The notes below the pieces were generated by a model, which saw nothing but the letters and a program-made list of their open reading frames with translations, made no database searches and was not told where the DNA came from. From the NCBI RefSeq assembly GCF_012396235.1, contig NZ_JAAXPA010000010.1, positions 62,001-126,000 of the forward strand: 64,000 nt of DNA. The letters run 5' to 3'. Shown in pieces: positions 18,595-27,987 of the stretch (position 1 is its first letter; each line of letters starts with the position of its first letter). The translations under genes were made by a program, and so were the position numbers. Source of the stretch: Rhodococcus opacus (GTDB lineage: Bacteria > Actinomycetota > Actinomycetes > Mycobacteriales > Mycobacteriaceae).

Positions 18595-18906
18595 ATGGTC
18601 ACTGATTACGACGCACCGCGGCGTACTCGCGTCGAGGATGTCGATACCGACGATGCGGTGGAGGAGCCGCCTGGTCGCCGGCAGTCCCCGATGCCGGTGA
18701 TCGATGAGGATGCCGACGACGTCGCGGTCGAGGAGGCGTTCGAGTTGCCGGGGGCGGACCTGTCGGGGGAGGGGGAGTTGACGGTGCGAGTTCGGCCTCG
18801 GCAGGCGGACGAGTTCGTGTGTTCGGGTTGTTTTCTGGTACATCATCGTTCGCGGCTGGCGGCGACGAAGGATGGAATGAAGTTCTGCCGGGACTGCGCA
18901 ACCTGA
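18595..18906 (+). CDS. DUF4193 family protein
   Basis: This is a 103-residue acidic actinobacterial protein. It starts with MVTDYDAPR, has a central FELPGADLSGE block, and ends with a small zinc-ribbon-like module, CSGCFLVHHRSRL then CRDC. The four cysteines in two CxxC pairs suggest metal binding. The ATG at 18595 has GGAGG 5 nt upstream. A second copy lies at 45322-45615. The molecular role of the family is not established. A candidate dormancy-type box upstream suggests induction with the neighbouring stress genes. Confidence 0.85.
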   Translation: MVTDYDAPRRTRVEDVDTDDAVEEPPGRRQSPMPVIDEDADDVAVEEAFELPGADLSGEGELTVRVRPRQADEFVCSGCFLVHHRSRLAATKDGMKFCRDCAT

Positions 18907-18984
18907 GCCGGCTTGTCGGATCGATCAGCCGGTGCGCCTTCGGGGTCAGCGGCGGTCACCGCCGGGGCGGGGCAGGGTGAGGTG

Positions 18985-19240
18985 GTGCCCGCGTCATTCG
19001 ATGACCGGCAGGTGCCGACATCATGCCCGAGCCCATTCGGTGGCGGTCACCGTCTCGGTCGACGACGACCTGACGATCGACGTCGCCGATGACGGTGTCG
19101 GTCTTCCTCGGGCGGTGGCGCGGAGCGGGCTGCACAATCTGACTGTTCGGGCCGAGCAGGCCGGAGGTACCTGCACCGTGGCACCCCACGAACCCACTGG
19201 CACCCGTCTGACCTGGACTGCTCCGCTGCCGGAACCGTGA
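18985..19240 (+). pseudogene. C-terminal remnant of a DosS/DevS-type sensor histidine kinase
   Basis: Only the end of the ATP-binding domain remains: HARAHSVAVTVSVDDDLTID, the G1-type VADDGVGLP, then SGLHNLTVRAEQAGGTCTV and a closing LTWTAPLP. This order and wording closely resemble the C terminus of the mycobacterial hypoxia sensors DosS/DosT (recalled, not searched). No heme GAF domains, H-box or intact start are present upstream, where sequence homology stops abruptly. It shows that a DosS-type gene once stood in this stress island and was truncated. Confidence 0.7.
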
Positions 19241-19290
19241 CTGCGCACCGCCCGGACGGTGGTCCCCTCCGTGTCGGTCCTTGGAGGTGA

Positions 19291-19700
19291 CAGAAGTCCG
19301 CCGGTGCCATCGGTACGGCAACGTACACCCGCCTGACCGACCAGGCGCACCAGGCTGCTACCAGCGGGCAACAGGTGCCCGCTGTGTTGCTCGACGATCC
19401 CCGCCCACCGATGGGGGCCCGACCGGACAGGACCAGGTCCGCGCCCGGTGGGTGGTCGACGGAGCCGAGCACACCGGCATCGTGGACAGCGGCGTCGGGG
19501 CCCGGGCCGGCCAGACGGTCACCGTCTGGGTCGACGAGGACGGCAACTACATGCAAGCCCCGAACACCGGCACCGACAACGCGATCGGGGCCCTTGGTGG
19601 TGCGGCACTCGGGTTCCTGGTACTCGGAACGGTCGGCTGCGGCCTGCTCCTGATCGGATTTCATTGGCTGCTCGACAAACGCCACCGCGCGCAGTGGTAG
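19291..19700 (+). pseudogene. Rv1733c-like membrane protein remnant, frameshifted
   Basis: Two frames together give the end of an Rv1733c-type protein. The first (from about 19291) reads GAIGTATYTRLTDQAHQAA and QVPAVLLDDP. The second continues with VRARWVVDGAEHTGIVDSG, AGQTVTVWVDEDG, a membrane span (ALGFLVLGTVGCGLLLIGF) and LDKRHRAQW. A frameshift near 19400 and loss of the first membrane segment break the gene. A stop codon at 19288 closes the first frame upstream. Rv1733c is a DosR-regulon membrane antigen in mycobacteria, so this fits the island. Confidence 0.65.
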
Positions 19701-20308
19701 CGGGAATGGCAGAGCCTCGGACACACACCGGGATGGTCGATCAGCTGACGGTCGACGCATACAACTGCGCAACACTCGGCGCCCGTGGGTGGTCCTTGAC
19801 AGTGGCTGCCATCAGGTGTTCACGGAGACCGTGAGATTGGAAGGGTACCGAACCGCGCAGGTTCCGATGGGATTCGACGATCGCACCGATGCCGACCACC
19901 GCTACCGCCTCGACCGACAGGTCGGATGGGTGCGACGCCTCGCGACGGCGGTACACGAGACCGAGCAGGGGCTTGGATTCTCGCAGCTGCTTCGAGTTCG
20001 GAGCCCGCGGCATGCCGTGTGCAATAGCGCTGATCAGCTTGATGATCCGACAGTAGGGGTGCCTCGAAATGGGGAGGGATCTCGCCGGTGGTCGAGGACG
20101 AACGTTGCTTGGTCCGCACATCGAGTTCTCCGCGGATGTTGCGCCAGTGTGTTGTCCCATATGCCTCCGGTGGGAGCAGTCGGACGCGTTCCGGACCCGG
20201 TCGAGGGAGCCGGAGCCTTTCCCCACAGATCGACTCCCGCAGAAACCGACCCGCTCCAGGGCGTTGAGTTGGTATTCAGCGGGTGAAGCGGGCGGGTAGC
20301 GTTGGCGC
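19701..20308. other. Intergenic stretch, no confident gene
   Basis: Long open frames exist on both strands (for example 19741-20310 on the minus strand), but their composition and lack of any motif argue against coding. Nothing else is visible. Confidence 0.4.
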
Positions 20309-21511
20309 ATGCCCAGACAGGCGGCGGGCGGTCCCCACGGAGCAGGTCGGACGGCGCTGGTCGTCGCGGGGGCAGGGGCGCGCGGCGCCTACCAGGCGGG
20401 TGCAATCACGACCCTGCTTCCTCGGATGGCCCCGCACAGCGCGACTCCGACGATCTTTGTCGGCACGAGCGCCGGTGCGCTCAACGTGGTGGGGCTCGCC
20501 GCATTCGCCGACGACGGACTATCCGTTGCCGCGGAGCGGATCGTCGAATTGTGGACCGACGTCGAGTCGTCCGATGTGTACTCGTTGGTCTCCAGTGTCC
20601 TCGGGACGGGTGCGGCATTCTTCGGGCAGGCAATCGGTGTGCCCCGGGTACGGCTGGTCAGCCTGCTCGACACGTCCCCGATCCGCCAGACGCTGCAGCG
20701 GCTCGTCCCGTGGGGCCGGATGCATGCGAACATCCGCCATGGACTGGTGGACGCGGTCGCCGTCACCACGACGTCCGTCGAAACGGGCGGAACAGTGGTG
20801 TTCGTGGAGAAGAATGACTCGGTCGCCCTGCCCGAGTACGACGCACGGCGAAATATCAGTTATGTTGCGACGACACTGACCGTTGACCATCTCCTCGCGT
20901 CCGCGGCCGTCCCAATCCTGTTCCGGCCCATCTACATCAGCGACGGGTGTGCGCCTGAACGCTCGGGCTGGCACATCGACGGCGGTTTGCTGCTCAATAC
21001 CCCGATCAAACCGTCGCTGGTGCTGGGTGCGAACCACGTGGGTATCGTCGCAACGCAGCCGAGGGTGTGGCCACCGGCCGTCGCGGAAGGTAGTCGGCGG
21101 CGCCGGCCCGTATCTCCTGACGTGGCGGGTGTAGCCGCGCTGGCACTGCGGGCGATGCTCGGATATCGCATGATCGAGGATCTGCATGAACTCGAGTTTC
21201 GTAACGCGTTGGTCGCGCAGGGCCTGGCGGTCTCGCCCGCCGACCGTCCCATCGGCATCGATTTCGCCGGCCCACCGCTCGAACAGGCAGGACGCATCGG
21301 CGAGATCGCGGAGGAGGTGACGGGTGGCCGTTCCGCGTTGCGCAGGTTCCTGCGCAACCCGGCACCATCCGTGATCGCGCGGCTGGTCGGTGGGGATCAC
21401 GAGGACCGCGGCGACTTACTGAGCTTCTTACTGTTCGATCCGGAGTTCACTGGTCAGATCGCCGAGTTGGGTCGCAAGCATGGCACAGACCCTGGCGGAA
21501 GAACGGTGTAG
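20309..21511 (+). CDS. Patatin-like phospholipase
   Basis: This 400-residue serine hydrolase is of the patatin family. The oxyanion motif GAGARGAYQAG is at residues 21-31, the nucleophile elbow GTSAG puts Ser54 in place, and IDGGLL near residue 218 supplies the catalytic Asp of the Ser-Asp dyad. No signal peptide is seen, so it should act on membrane or storage lipids from the cytosol. The ATG at 20309 lacks a strong ribosome site. It neighbours the lipid-activating FAAL-acyltransferase gene, which suggests a shared role in lipid remodelling under stress (inference). Confidence 0.9.
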   Translation: MPRQAAGGPHGAGRTALVVAGAGARGAYQAGAITTLLPRMAPHSATPTIFVGTSAGALNVVGLAAFADDGLSVAAERIVELWTDVESSDVYSLVSSVLGTGAAFFGQAIGVPRVRLVSLLDTSPIRQTLQRLVPWGRMHANIRHGLVDAVAVTTTSVETGGTVVFVEKNDSVALPEYDARRNISYVATTLTVDHLLASAAVPILFRPIYISDGCAPERSGWHIDGGLLLNTPIKPSLVLGANHVGIVATQPRVWPPAVAEGSRRRRPVSPDVAGVAALALRAMLGYRMIEDLHELEFRNALVAQGLAVSPADRPIGIDFAGPPLEQAGRIGEIAEEVTGGRSALRRFLRNPAPSVIARLVGGDHEDRGDLLSFLLFDPEFTGQIAELGRKHGTDPGGRTV

Positions 21512-21869
21512 TCCGTATACGAAGCTCCGCGTTGTCGACCGCACACAGAGAACGCAAACCACGCGAACGTGAAGTTTCGTTACCGCCAGCCTGCCTATCG
21601 TGACGAAGAGTAGTGGTCAGAGCCCTTGGCCCACCCACACCGTCACCGCCTCGGACCTCGTCCTCACCCACCTGATCCCCGCCGGCGCACCACGAAACGC
21701 GAGCGCCGCCGACTCCGCGCCCGAGACGCTGTATCGGGTCCGTTCCGGCGGCGTCGCCGCAAGATCTTCCTGGGCTCGCTGTCGACCCTCGTCGCCGAGA
21801 CGCAGCACCTGCCGAGAAGACCGACGCGGAGACGGCGATGCCAGAGGTTGTGCCTGGGCCGTACAGGGA
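21512..21869. other. Intergenic stretch, no confident gene
   Basis: It lies between convergent genes. A plus-strand frame from 21600 is Arg/Ser-rich and has no recognisable content. Nothing further is seen. Confidence 0.4.
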
Positions 21870-22094
21870 TCACTCGTCGAGCCAGAGTCGGCGTCGGCAT
21901 ACTCGCAGCATCTCCGAAGCCTCGGACTGGGTGATGGTGTCGGGTGGGTCGGTTTCGAGAAGGTCCTCGAGGCGCCGGAAGAACGTGGTCGCGGGCAGCC
22001 CGAACTCGGTTCGGATGCCGTCGGCGGGCCCACCGCCGTGGCGATACCATCGCCGTTCGAAGTCGACCATCTGCACCGCTTCGGTACTGGGCAT
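21870..22094 (-). CDS. DUF3263 family small protein
   Basis: This 74-residue protein matches the DUF3263 pattern: MVDFERRWYRHGGGPADGIR, then GLPATTFFRRLEDLLETD. The family is a small helical domain common in actinobacteria with a helix-turn-helix look, and its role is unknown. The ATG at 22094 has AAAGG about 8 nt upstream. The acidic C-terminal tail (EMLRVCRRRLWLDE) is longer than in minimal family members. It lies between the patatin gene and the FAAL fusion gene. Confidence 0.7.
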   Translation of the reverse strand: MPSTEAVQMVDFERRWYRHGGGPADGIRTEFGLPATTFFRRLEDLLETDPPDTITQSEASEMLRVCRRRLWLDE

Positions 22095-22280
22095 GATCGT
22101 CGCCTTTCACCGTTCAGTCCGGTGCGCCGACATGAGGAGGTGCTGGCGCAAGTTGTGCTCAGTTGCGCACACCGGGGCCGGGCCGTGCTTGCAGTCAACG
22201 TATGGCGATCATCGGGGCTCGCTCTAGAGTCCGAAGTCCTCGCCCGGGAAGGTCGGAGGGCTTGCCGTCGCGGTGGCGGG

Positions 22281-25082
22281 TCACCGGCGGATGTCGGGTT
22301 CCCCACAGTGTGCGGCTATCGCGGCGTGTGCCTTTCGTTCGAGCACTGTGGCGGCGGTCCAATCGTTCCCGACAGGGAGGATCGGCTCGGCAACAGCGAG
22401 GTGGATGGCTCCACGGTGGATGATCGTGCCTCGGTCGGGCCACATCATCGCGCGGGTGCCCGAGATCGCGACCGGCACGACGGGAAGACCGGCTCGAGCG
22501 GCGATCACGAAGGCCCCCATGTGGAAGGGGCGCAGGCCCGGCACCGGAGAGAGGCTGCCTTCGGGGAATACCACCAGAGGTTCGCCACCAGCGGCCGCTT
22601 CCTCGAGGTGACCGGTGTCGGCCACGCTCTGTTCGCGCTCGGTCCGCTCGACGAATCGAGTGCCGATCCGCCTCAGCAGGAAGCCGACCAGCGGTTTGTG
22701 CTCGAAGACTTCACCTGCCACGAAGGTGAAGTGGTGGGGAAGGATAGTGGACATCGCAATGCCGTCGAGGAAGCTGGCGTGGTTGGCGACCACGACACAA
22801 GACGTCACCTGCGCGAGCCGGTCGACTCCGTTCGCGGTCACCGGGGTGCCGGTGAGCCGGGCGAGGCTGCGGGCGGCCGCGTGCACGACAACCCTGCGGG
22901 CGCCGAGGCCGGGAACGAGAGCCACGGCGATCAGGGTCGGCAGGCCCACCGCGACGACCACCGACCAGCACCACAGGGCGTACGCCCCGGTCAAGGTGAT
23001 CGCACCGGCGCGCCGTAGGCGAGGGAGCACACCCCGTGCCCCGAATCTGGCCAGCTGCCACCACACCGGGCGGGGACGAGCCCGCACGTCTCCCTGCTCG
23101 TAGTGGTGACGGGTGGCGGCGCGCCGGAGTTTGCCGCTGGAGGTCTTCGGCACGGTACCGGGTGGTGCGAGCACGATGTCGTCCGGTGGTGTGCCGAGCA
23201 GGTCGATGCTGATCCCGATGATGCGTTCTCGCAGTCCGGTGAGCGTGGCATCCGCGGTCTGCCGCGTTTCGGCGAGCACCACCAGGCGTTCGGTGCCGCC
23301 GGGGTGCCCGGATGTCGCGAAGACGACGACGCACCCCTTCCTGATACCAGGGATATCGCCCACCGCCCGCTCGAGCTCTTCCGGGTGCAGGTTCCGGCCT
23401 GCCCGGATGATGAGGTCTTTGATCCGGCCGGTCACGTAGAGTTCTCCACCGTCGAGATAGCCGAGATCGCCGGTGTCGAGCCATCCGTGCCGCAGCAGCG
23501 CCTTGGTGGCCCGCGGGTTGCGGAAGTATCCCGTGGTGGCCGAGGGTCCGCGGAACTCGATCCTGCCCTCGCGCCGGTCGCCGAGCACATTTCCCGCCGA
23601 GTCGACGACGCGGATCTGATGATTGGGAATCGCCTGGCCGCAGCCGACGAATCGGAGCGGATCCAGGTCGGCATCGGCGGCCCGTATCGCCCGTCCGGTG
23701 CGCAGGAAACGCTCGCGGTCGACACGGTCCACGACCGGACCGCGCCCCACCGGGGGGAGAGTGAGGCCGACGCACGCCTCCGCCAGTCCGTAGACCGGGG
23801 CCTGGGCCTGGCGGCGTAAGCCGTAGGCGGCGAATCGCTCGGCGAACCTGGTCACGGTATCCGCGCTCACCGGTTCGGCGCCGTTGAACACCATCCGCAA
23901 CGAGCTGAGGTCGAGCCCGCCGAGCTCCGCGTCGGTGATTTTGCGCATGCACAGCTCGAAGGCGAAGTTCGGGGCCGCGGACAGCGTGCCGAGGTGGGCA
24001 TCGATGGCCCATAGCCACCGCGCGGGCCGGGCCAGGAACTCCAGCGGCGACATCACCGCCAGCGGCACACCGAAGTACAGGCTGGACAGCCACGCACCGA
24101 TCAGGCCCATATCGTGGTACAGCGGCAGCCAGCTGACGAAGACGTCCGAAGTGGAGACTCCCGTCGCCGTGCCCATCGCCCGGATGTTGGACAGGAGGTT
24201 CGCGTGGGTCAGGGTCACCCCCTTGGGGTCGCCGGTGCTGCCCGAGGTGTACTGCAGCAGAGCGATGTCATCGGCGCCCCGGACCGCGCCGGCCGCTTCC
24301 CCGTAGCCGGTCAGTTCGTTCGGGGTGAGGACGTGGCGCACTGACTCCACCTGGCCGCGTACCAGCCGGGCCAGGCGCGCGGCTTCCGGATCGGTGACCA
24401 GCATGCGGGCCTGCGCGTTGCCGAGGATGTGGACCTGGCGGCGCAGGTGCTCGGCGAGTTGCGACGGACGGGCAGGCGGGTAGACCGGTACCGGGACGCC
24501 GCCGGCCAGAAGCACGCCGAGGAAGGTGGTGAAGTAGTCCCGGCCTGTGGGCAGCATGATGGCTGCCCGGTCGCCGGGCCGGAGGTCGCGCGCGAGTAGG
24601 GCGGCGGACACGGTGGCGGCGGCGGACTGCAGCTCGCCGTAGCAGACCTCGTCCTGTGTTCCCTCGTCTTCCGTCCCGCCGGAAAGGATGCGCAGGTGTA
24701 CGCGATCGGGGTGGGTGCGGGCATGCCACGACAGCGCCTCGGTGAGGGTGGCGGTCGCGTCCGGAGTCCGCGCGATCGGCGGTGGCGCGGGGTGCCGCAC
24801 GGGTATCGACGGCAGACGGCTCCGCGACGGGGCGCGGCGCACGGCGGTCATAAGATCACGGGGCGTCTCTACGGTGGCGAGGACGCCGCGGTCCAGGCTC
24901 ACCCCGAACGCATCTTCGGTACGGGCGAGCAATTCGGTGACACCGAGGCTGTCCAGCCCGAGGTCATGGCCGAACTCGCTGTCGAGCGTCGCGGGCGCCG
25001 CACGATCGACGGTGCGCCGTTCGGCCACGAGATCCCGGACAACCGCGAGCAGCAGGTCCTCGTCCTGCCCGGAGGTCGTCAC
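22281..25082 (-). CDS. Trimodular ACP - fatty acyl-AMP ligase - PlsC acyltransferase
   Basis: This 933-residue fusion has three parts. Residues 1-90 form an acyl carrier domain with GLDSLGVTEL, whose serine (about 44) would carry phosphopantetheine. Residues about 105-640 form an adenylating ligase with YTSGSTGDPKGV (about 279-290), the FAAL-like LPLYHDMGLIG, and the closing KTSSGKLRR. Residues about 680-930 form a membrane-linked PlsC acyltransferase, with hydrophobic segments near 690-730, NHASFLDG (HX4D-like, about 769) and FPEGSLS. It could activate a free fatty acid, hold it on its own carrier and transfer it to a lysolipid. The start is GTG at 25082. It probably follows the phosphoribosyltransferase gene in one operon. 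Confidence 0.88.
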   Translation of the reverse strand: MTTSGQDEDLLLAVVRDLVAERRTVDRAAPATLDSEFGHDLGLDSLGVTELLARTEDAFGVSLDRGVLATVETPRDLMTAVRRAPSRSRLPSIPVRHPAPPPIARTPDATATLTEALSWHARTHPDRVHLRILSGGTEDEGTQDEVCYGELQSAAATVSAALLARDLRPGDRAAIMLPTGRDYFTTFLGVLLAGGVPVPVYPPARPSQLAEHLRRQVHILGNAQARMLVTDPEAARLARLVRGQVESVRHVLTPNELTGYGEAAGAVRGADDIALLQYTSGSTGDPKGVTLTHANLLSNIRAMGTATGVSTSDVFVSWLPLYHDMGLIGAWLSSLYFGVPLAVMSPLEFLARPARWLWAIDAHLGTLSAAPNFAFELCMRKITDAELGGLDLSSLRMVFNGAEPVSADTVTRFAERFAAYGLRRQAQAPVYGLAEACVGLTLPPVGRGPVVDRVDRERFLRTGRAIRAADADLDPLRFVGCGQAIPNHQIRVVDSAGNVLGDRREGRIEFRGPSATTGYFRNPRATKALLRHGWLDTGDLGYLDGGELYVTGRIKDLIIRAGRNLHPEELERAVGDIPGIRKGCVVVFATSGHPGGTERLVVLAETRQTADATLTGLRERIIGISIDLLGTPPDDIVLAPPGTVPKTSSGKLRRAATRHHYEQGDVRARPRPVWWQLARFGARGVLPRLRRAGAITLTGAYALWCWSVVVAVGLPTLIAVALVPGLGARRVVVHAAARSLARLTGTPVTANGVDRLAQVTSCVVVANHASFLDGIAMSTILPHHFTFVAGEVFEHKPLVGFLLRRIGTRFVERTEREQSVADTGHLEEAAAGGEPLVVFPEGSLSPVPGLRPFHMGAFVIAARAGLPVVPVAISGTRAMMWPDRGTIIHRGAIHLAVAEPILPVGNDWTAATVLERKAHAAIAAHCGEPDIRR

Positions 25083-25108
25083 CGGTCATCCATCATGGGA
25101 CCACCTCG

Positions 25109-25255
25109 TCACGTGCGGTGGAGGAGGTTGTCCCGCTGCCCGTCACTGTGCAGGCGGGCGATTGCCTCGGCCGGCAGAGGCGCGAGTGAACACATTTGCC
25201 GCGGCGACGCAGTGTCCCGTTGCGCCACGATGTCGGTGGCCGGAACGTGGCGCAT
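25109..25255 (-). CDS. Possible 48-residue small protein
   Basis: This short frame starts at an ATG with CGAGGGC 6 nt upstream and has strongly coding-like codon choice. It reads MRHVPATDIVAQ and ends in HSDGQRDNLLHRT. It fills the gap between the phosphoribosyltransferase-hydrolase gene and the FAAL fusion gene on the same strand. An overlapping 76-residue frame (25093-25323), joined to the upstream stop by ATGA, is the alternative but has poorer composition. No family is recognised. Confidence 0.4.
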   Translation of the reverse strand: MRHVPATDIVAQRDTASPRQMCSLAPLPAEAIARLHSDGQRDNLLHRT

Positions 25256-25319
25256 GTCCAGCCCTCGAGCGCGACGTCCGCGAGCGGGCGGTTGGCCGTA
25301 CCGGAGTCAATGTGAAGAG

Positions 25320-26666
25320 TCATCGGGTCCCGGACCCGGTTTGCTCGTCCGATCGGGTCGGCGCCAGGTGCTCGGCGAACCAGTCGCGGGCGAGGACGGC
25401 GACCTGTTCGAGGGTGCCCGGCTCCTCGAACAGGTGGGTGGCGCCGGGCACCACCGCAAGCGCGCTCTCGCATGTCAGGGCCGCCTGCGCCCGCCGGTTG
25501 AGTTCCAGCACGACGTCGTCACTTCCGCCCACGATGAGCAGTGTCGGTGCGCGCACGGCGGCCAGCTCGTCGCCGGCGAGGTCGGGCCTGCCGCCGCGGG
25601 AGACGACGGCGGCGACGTCGACCTGTGGGTCGGTCGCGGCCCGGAGTGCCGCGCCGGCGCCGGTGCTCGCCCCGAAGTAGCCGATCCGGAGATCGTTCAC
25701 TTCCGCTTGGGTGCCCAACCACCGGGTCACCGCGACCAGCCGCTGCGCGAGCAGCTCGATGTCGAAGACCCTGGCCCGGTGGGTTTCCTCTTCCGCGGTG
25801 AGCAGGTCGAACAGCAGGGTACCCAGCCCGGCCCGGTTGAGCACCGAGGCGACGTAGCGGTTGCGCGGGCTGTGTCGGCTACTACCGCTGCCGTGTGCGA
25901 ACACGACGATGCCGACCGGATTCTCGGGGACGGTGAGGTGCCCGGTCAGCGACACTTGCCCGGCCCGAACCGTTACCTCCTCGTCTCGCAGCAGGGGGTC
26001 GGCTGCCGGTGGCGGAACCGGTTCCGGGATGCGTTCGGCGGCGCGGCGTAACAGGTCGCAGACCTCGTCGTCGGAGGTTTGCCCGAAATGGACGTACCAC
26101 TGCCCGACGGCGTCGAACCACGTCGGAGCCTCCAGCGAGATCACCTCGTCGGCTTCTCCGGCCAGGTCGTGGATCGCCTCGCGAGATCCCACCGGAACGG
26201 CCAGCACCACCCGCGCCGCGCCGTGTGCCCGGGCCACCTGGCATCCCGCGCGGGCGGTGGCGCCGGTCGCCATCCCGTCGTCGATGATGACCGCGGTCCG
26301 CCCGGTCAGCGGAACCCGTGGGCGCGCGCGCCTAAATCGTGCGCTTCTGCGTTGCAGCTCGGCCCGCTGGGTTCGCTCCACCATCGTGAGCTCCTCGGCG
26401 GTGACGTGCGCCATGCGAACAACGTCGTCGTTGAGCACGCGCACCCCGTCCTCGCCGATCGCGCCGAAGGCGAACTCCGGCTGGTAGGGAACGCCGAGCT
26501 TGCGTACGACGATCACGTCGAGCGGGGCTTCCAGCGCGCGGGCCACTTCGTAGGCAACGGGAACACCACCTCGCGGCAAACCGAGAACCACGGTGTTCTC
26601 GTCGCGAAAGGCCTGTAGTCGTCCGGCCAACCGACGTCCTGCGTCGCGGCGATCGAGAAACGGCAT
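25320..26666 (-). CDS. Phosphoribosyltransferase - dienelactone-hydrolase-like fusion (Rv0571c-like)
   Basis: This 448-residue fusion has an N-terminal type I phosphoribosyltransferase (residues about 1-215) with the PRPP loop VIIDDGMATGATARA near 127, and VLGLPRGGVPVAYEVA near 30. The C-terminal alpha/beta hydrolase (about 230-440) has VFAHGSGSSRHSPRN, the nucleophile elbow GASTGAGAA (Ser about 332) and a late GATHLFEEPG histidine. The layout is that of mycobacterial Rv0571c, a DosR-regulon member. The start is the ATG at 26666 behind GGAGGTGG. A dormancy-type box lies about 90 bp upstream. Substrates are unknown. Confidence 0.88.
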   Translation of the reverse strand: MPFLDRRDAGRRLAGRLQAFRDENTVVLGLPRGGVPVAYEVARALEAPLDVIVVRKLGVPYQPEFAFGAIGEDGVRVLNDDVVRMAHVTAEELTMVERTQRAELQRRSARFRRARPRVPLTGRTAVIIDDGMATGATARAGCQVARAHGAARVVLAVPVGSREAIHDLAGEADEVISLEAPTWFDAVGQWYVHFGQTSDDEVCDLLRRAAERIPEPVPPPAADPLLRDEEVTVRAGQVSLTGHLTVPENPVGIVVFAHGSGSSRHSPRNRYVASVLNRAGLGTLLFDLLTAEEETHRARVFDIELLAQRLVAVTRWLGTQAEVNDLRIGYFGASTGAGAALRAATDPQVDVAAVVSRGGRPDLAGDELAAVRAPTLLIVGGSDDVVLELNRRAQAALTCESALAVVPGATHLFEEPGTLEQVAVLARDWFAEHLAPTRSDEQTGSGTR

Positions 26667-26748
26667 CGGGAGCCACCTCCTACCCAGGTTGTTCACCACC
26701 CTGCGCCCGATCCCTCTCCCTCGACAGGGCCAGCCGTTACCAACCGGT

Positions 26749-26762
26749 GGGACCTTGGTCCT
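26749..26762 (-). promoter_or_regulatory. Candidate DosR-type box (phosphoribosyltransferase-hydrolase gene)
   Basis: The minus strand reads AGGAC-CAAG-GTCCC; on the plus strand it is GGGAC-CTTG-GTCCT, near-perfect dyad symmetry. It is about 90 bp upstream of the gene. The 26667-27108 space between the two divergent genes holds no other gene. Confidence 0.55.
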
Positions 26763-27028
26763 TCACGAGAACGCATCACCTCACCGGTAGGCAGGACTCG
26801 ACGGGCATCCACGTCCGGCCGTGAAGTCCGGAACGCAACCCAAAGTCCCGATTCCGGGAGCGTGAAGTCAGCATCGCAGGGTCCGGTCGCACGACGGGCT
26901 GAATGTGCCGGACGCCCGGACCGCCAGGCGTGGCCGGATATCGAATCAAGTTCGGAGCGCGAGGTGCCCTCTGCGCACCGCGGGTGATGGCGGCCAGGCA
27001 GTGCCGTGCCGAAGATCGTCCGCTGTTG

Positions 27029-27042
27029 GTGACGATGGACCC
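27029..27042 (+). promoter_or_regulatory. Candidate DosR-type box (stomatin gene)
   Basis: GTGAC-GATG-GACCC lies 67 bp upstream of the stomatin-like gene, one mismatch from GTGAC-N4-GGCCC. Confidence 0.4.
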
Positions 27043-27108
27043 TGATGTCCCCGGCCACTGACGGGTTCACTGGAAGACAGCATCGTTCCAGGAGAGGTTG
27101 GAGTCGTC

Positions 27109-27987
27109 GTGACAGCCACCATCGTCATTGTCGCCATCGTCGTCGTTGTGGCCTTACTGCTGTCGGCTTCGATACGTGTGGTGAAGCAGTATGAGAAAGG
27201 GGTGCACTTCCGGCTCGGGAAGATCATTGCCGTCCACGATCCCGGCTTGAGGCTGATCATCCCGGTCGTCGACAACCTCACGAAGGTCTCGATGCGGATC
27301 GTGACCATGCCGATTCAGTCCCAGGGCATCATTACCCGGGACAATGTCAGTGTCGACATCGCTGCGGTCGCGTACTTCCGGGTCGTCGACGCGAGGAAAT
27401 CGGTGGTCGTGATCGAGAACGTCGACAGCGCCATCAACCAGATCGCCCAGACCACGCTGCGGAACGTCGTCGGGCAGCATTCTCTCGACGAGGCACTGTC
27501 CGACACCGCGGTCATCAACGGGAGCATCCGGCAGATCCTCGATACCACCACCCTCGAGTGGGGCGTCGAAGTCACTCTTGTCGAGCTCAAGGACATTCAG
27601 TTGCCCGACACCATGAAACGGGCGATGGCCCGCGAGGCCGAGGCCGAACGGGAGAAGAGAGCGAAGATCATTGCCGCCGAAGGGGAAGCGCGGGCGGCAG
27701 CGGCGCTCGGCGAAGCATCGGACACGATGATGGCCCACCCCCTCGCCCTGCAGTTGCGCAATCTGCAGACCCTTCTCGAGCTCGGGGTCGAGAAGAACAC
27801 CACGGTGGTGTTCCCTGCCCCGCTGATGAGTGCGATCGGCGAAGTAGCGGCGTTCCTGTCCCGCGAAACGGCCGCCGCCGCACCCCTCACCCAACCGGTC
27901 ATGGGGCAGTCGAACATCGACACGAGGGACGGCAACCCGTCGACGACTTCGCCCTACCCGGCCACAGCCGCACCCACCGTCAACTAG
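27109..27987 (+). CDS. Stomatin/prohibitin-like SPFH membrane protein
   Basis: This 292-residue protein has one N-terminal membrane anchor (residues 3-21), then the SPFH domain: [44 protein letters not shown], and [18 protein letters not shown] coiled helix rich in Ala and Glu ([20 protein letters not shown]) follows, then a disordered Thr/Pro/Ala tail. SPFH proteins form membrane rings or scaffolds, often with proteases or in stress adaptation. The start is GTG 27109 with GGAGAGG upstream. It is divergent from the phosphoribosyltransferase fusion and has its own candidate dormancy-type box. Confidence 0.92.
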   Translation: MTATIVIVAIVVVVALLLSASIRVVKQYEKGVHFRLGKIIAVHDPGLRLIIPVVDNLTKVSMRIVTMPIQSQGIITRDNVSVDIAAVAYFRVVDARKSVVVIENVDSAINQIAQTTLRNVVGQHSLDEALSDTAVINGSIRQILDTTTLEWGVEVTLVELKDIQLPDTMKRAMAREAEAEREKRAKIIAAEGEARAAAALGEASDTMMAHPLALQLRNLQTLLELGVEKNTTVVFPAPLMSAIGEVAAFLSRETAAAAPLTQPVMGQSNIDTRDGNPSTTSPYPATAAPTVN

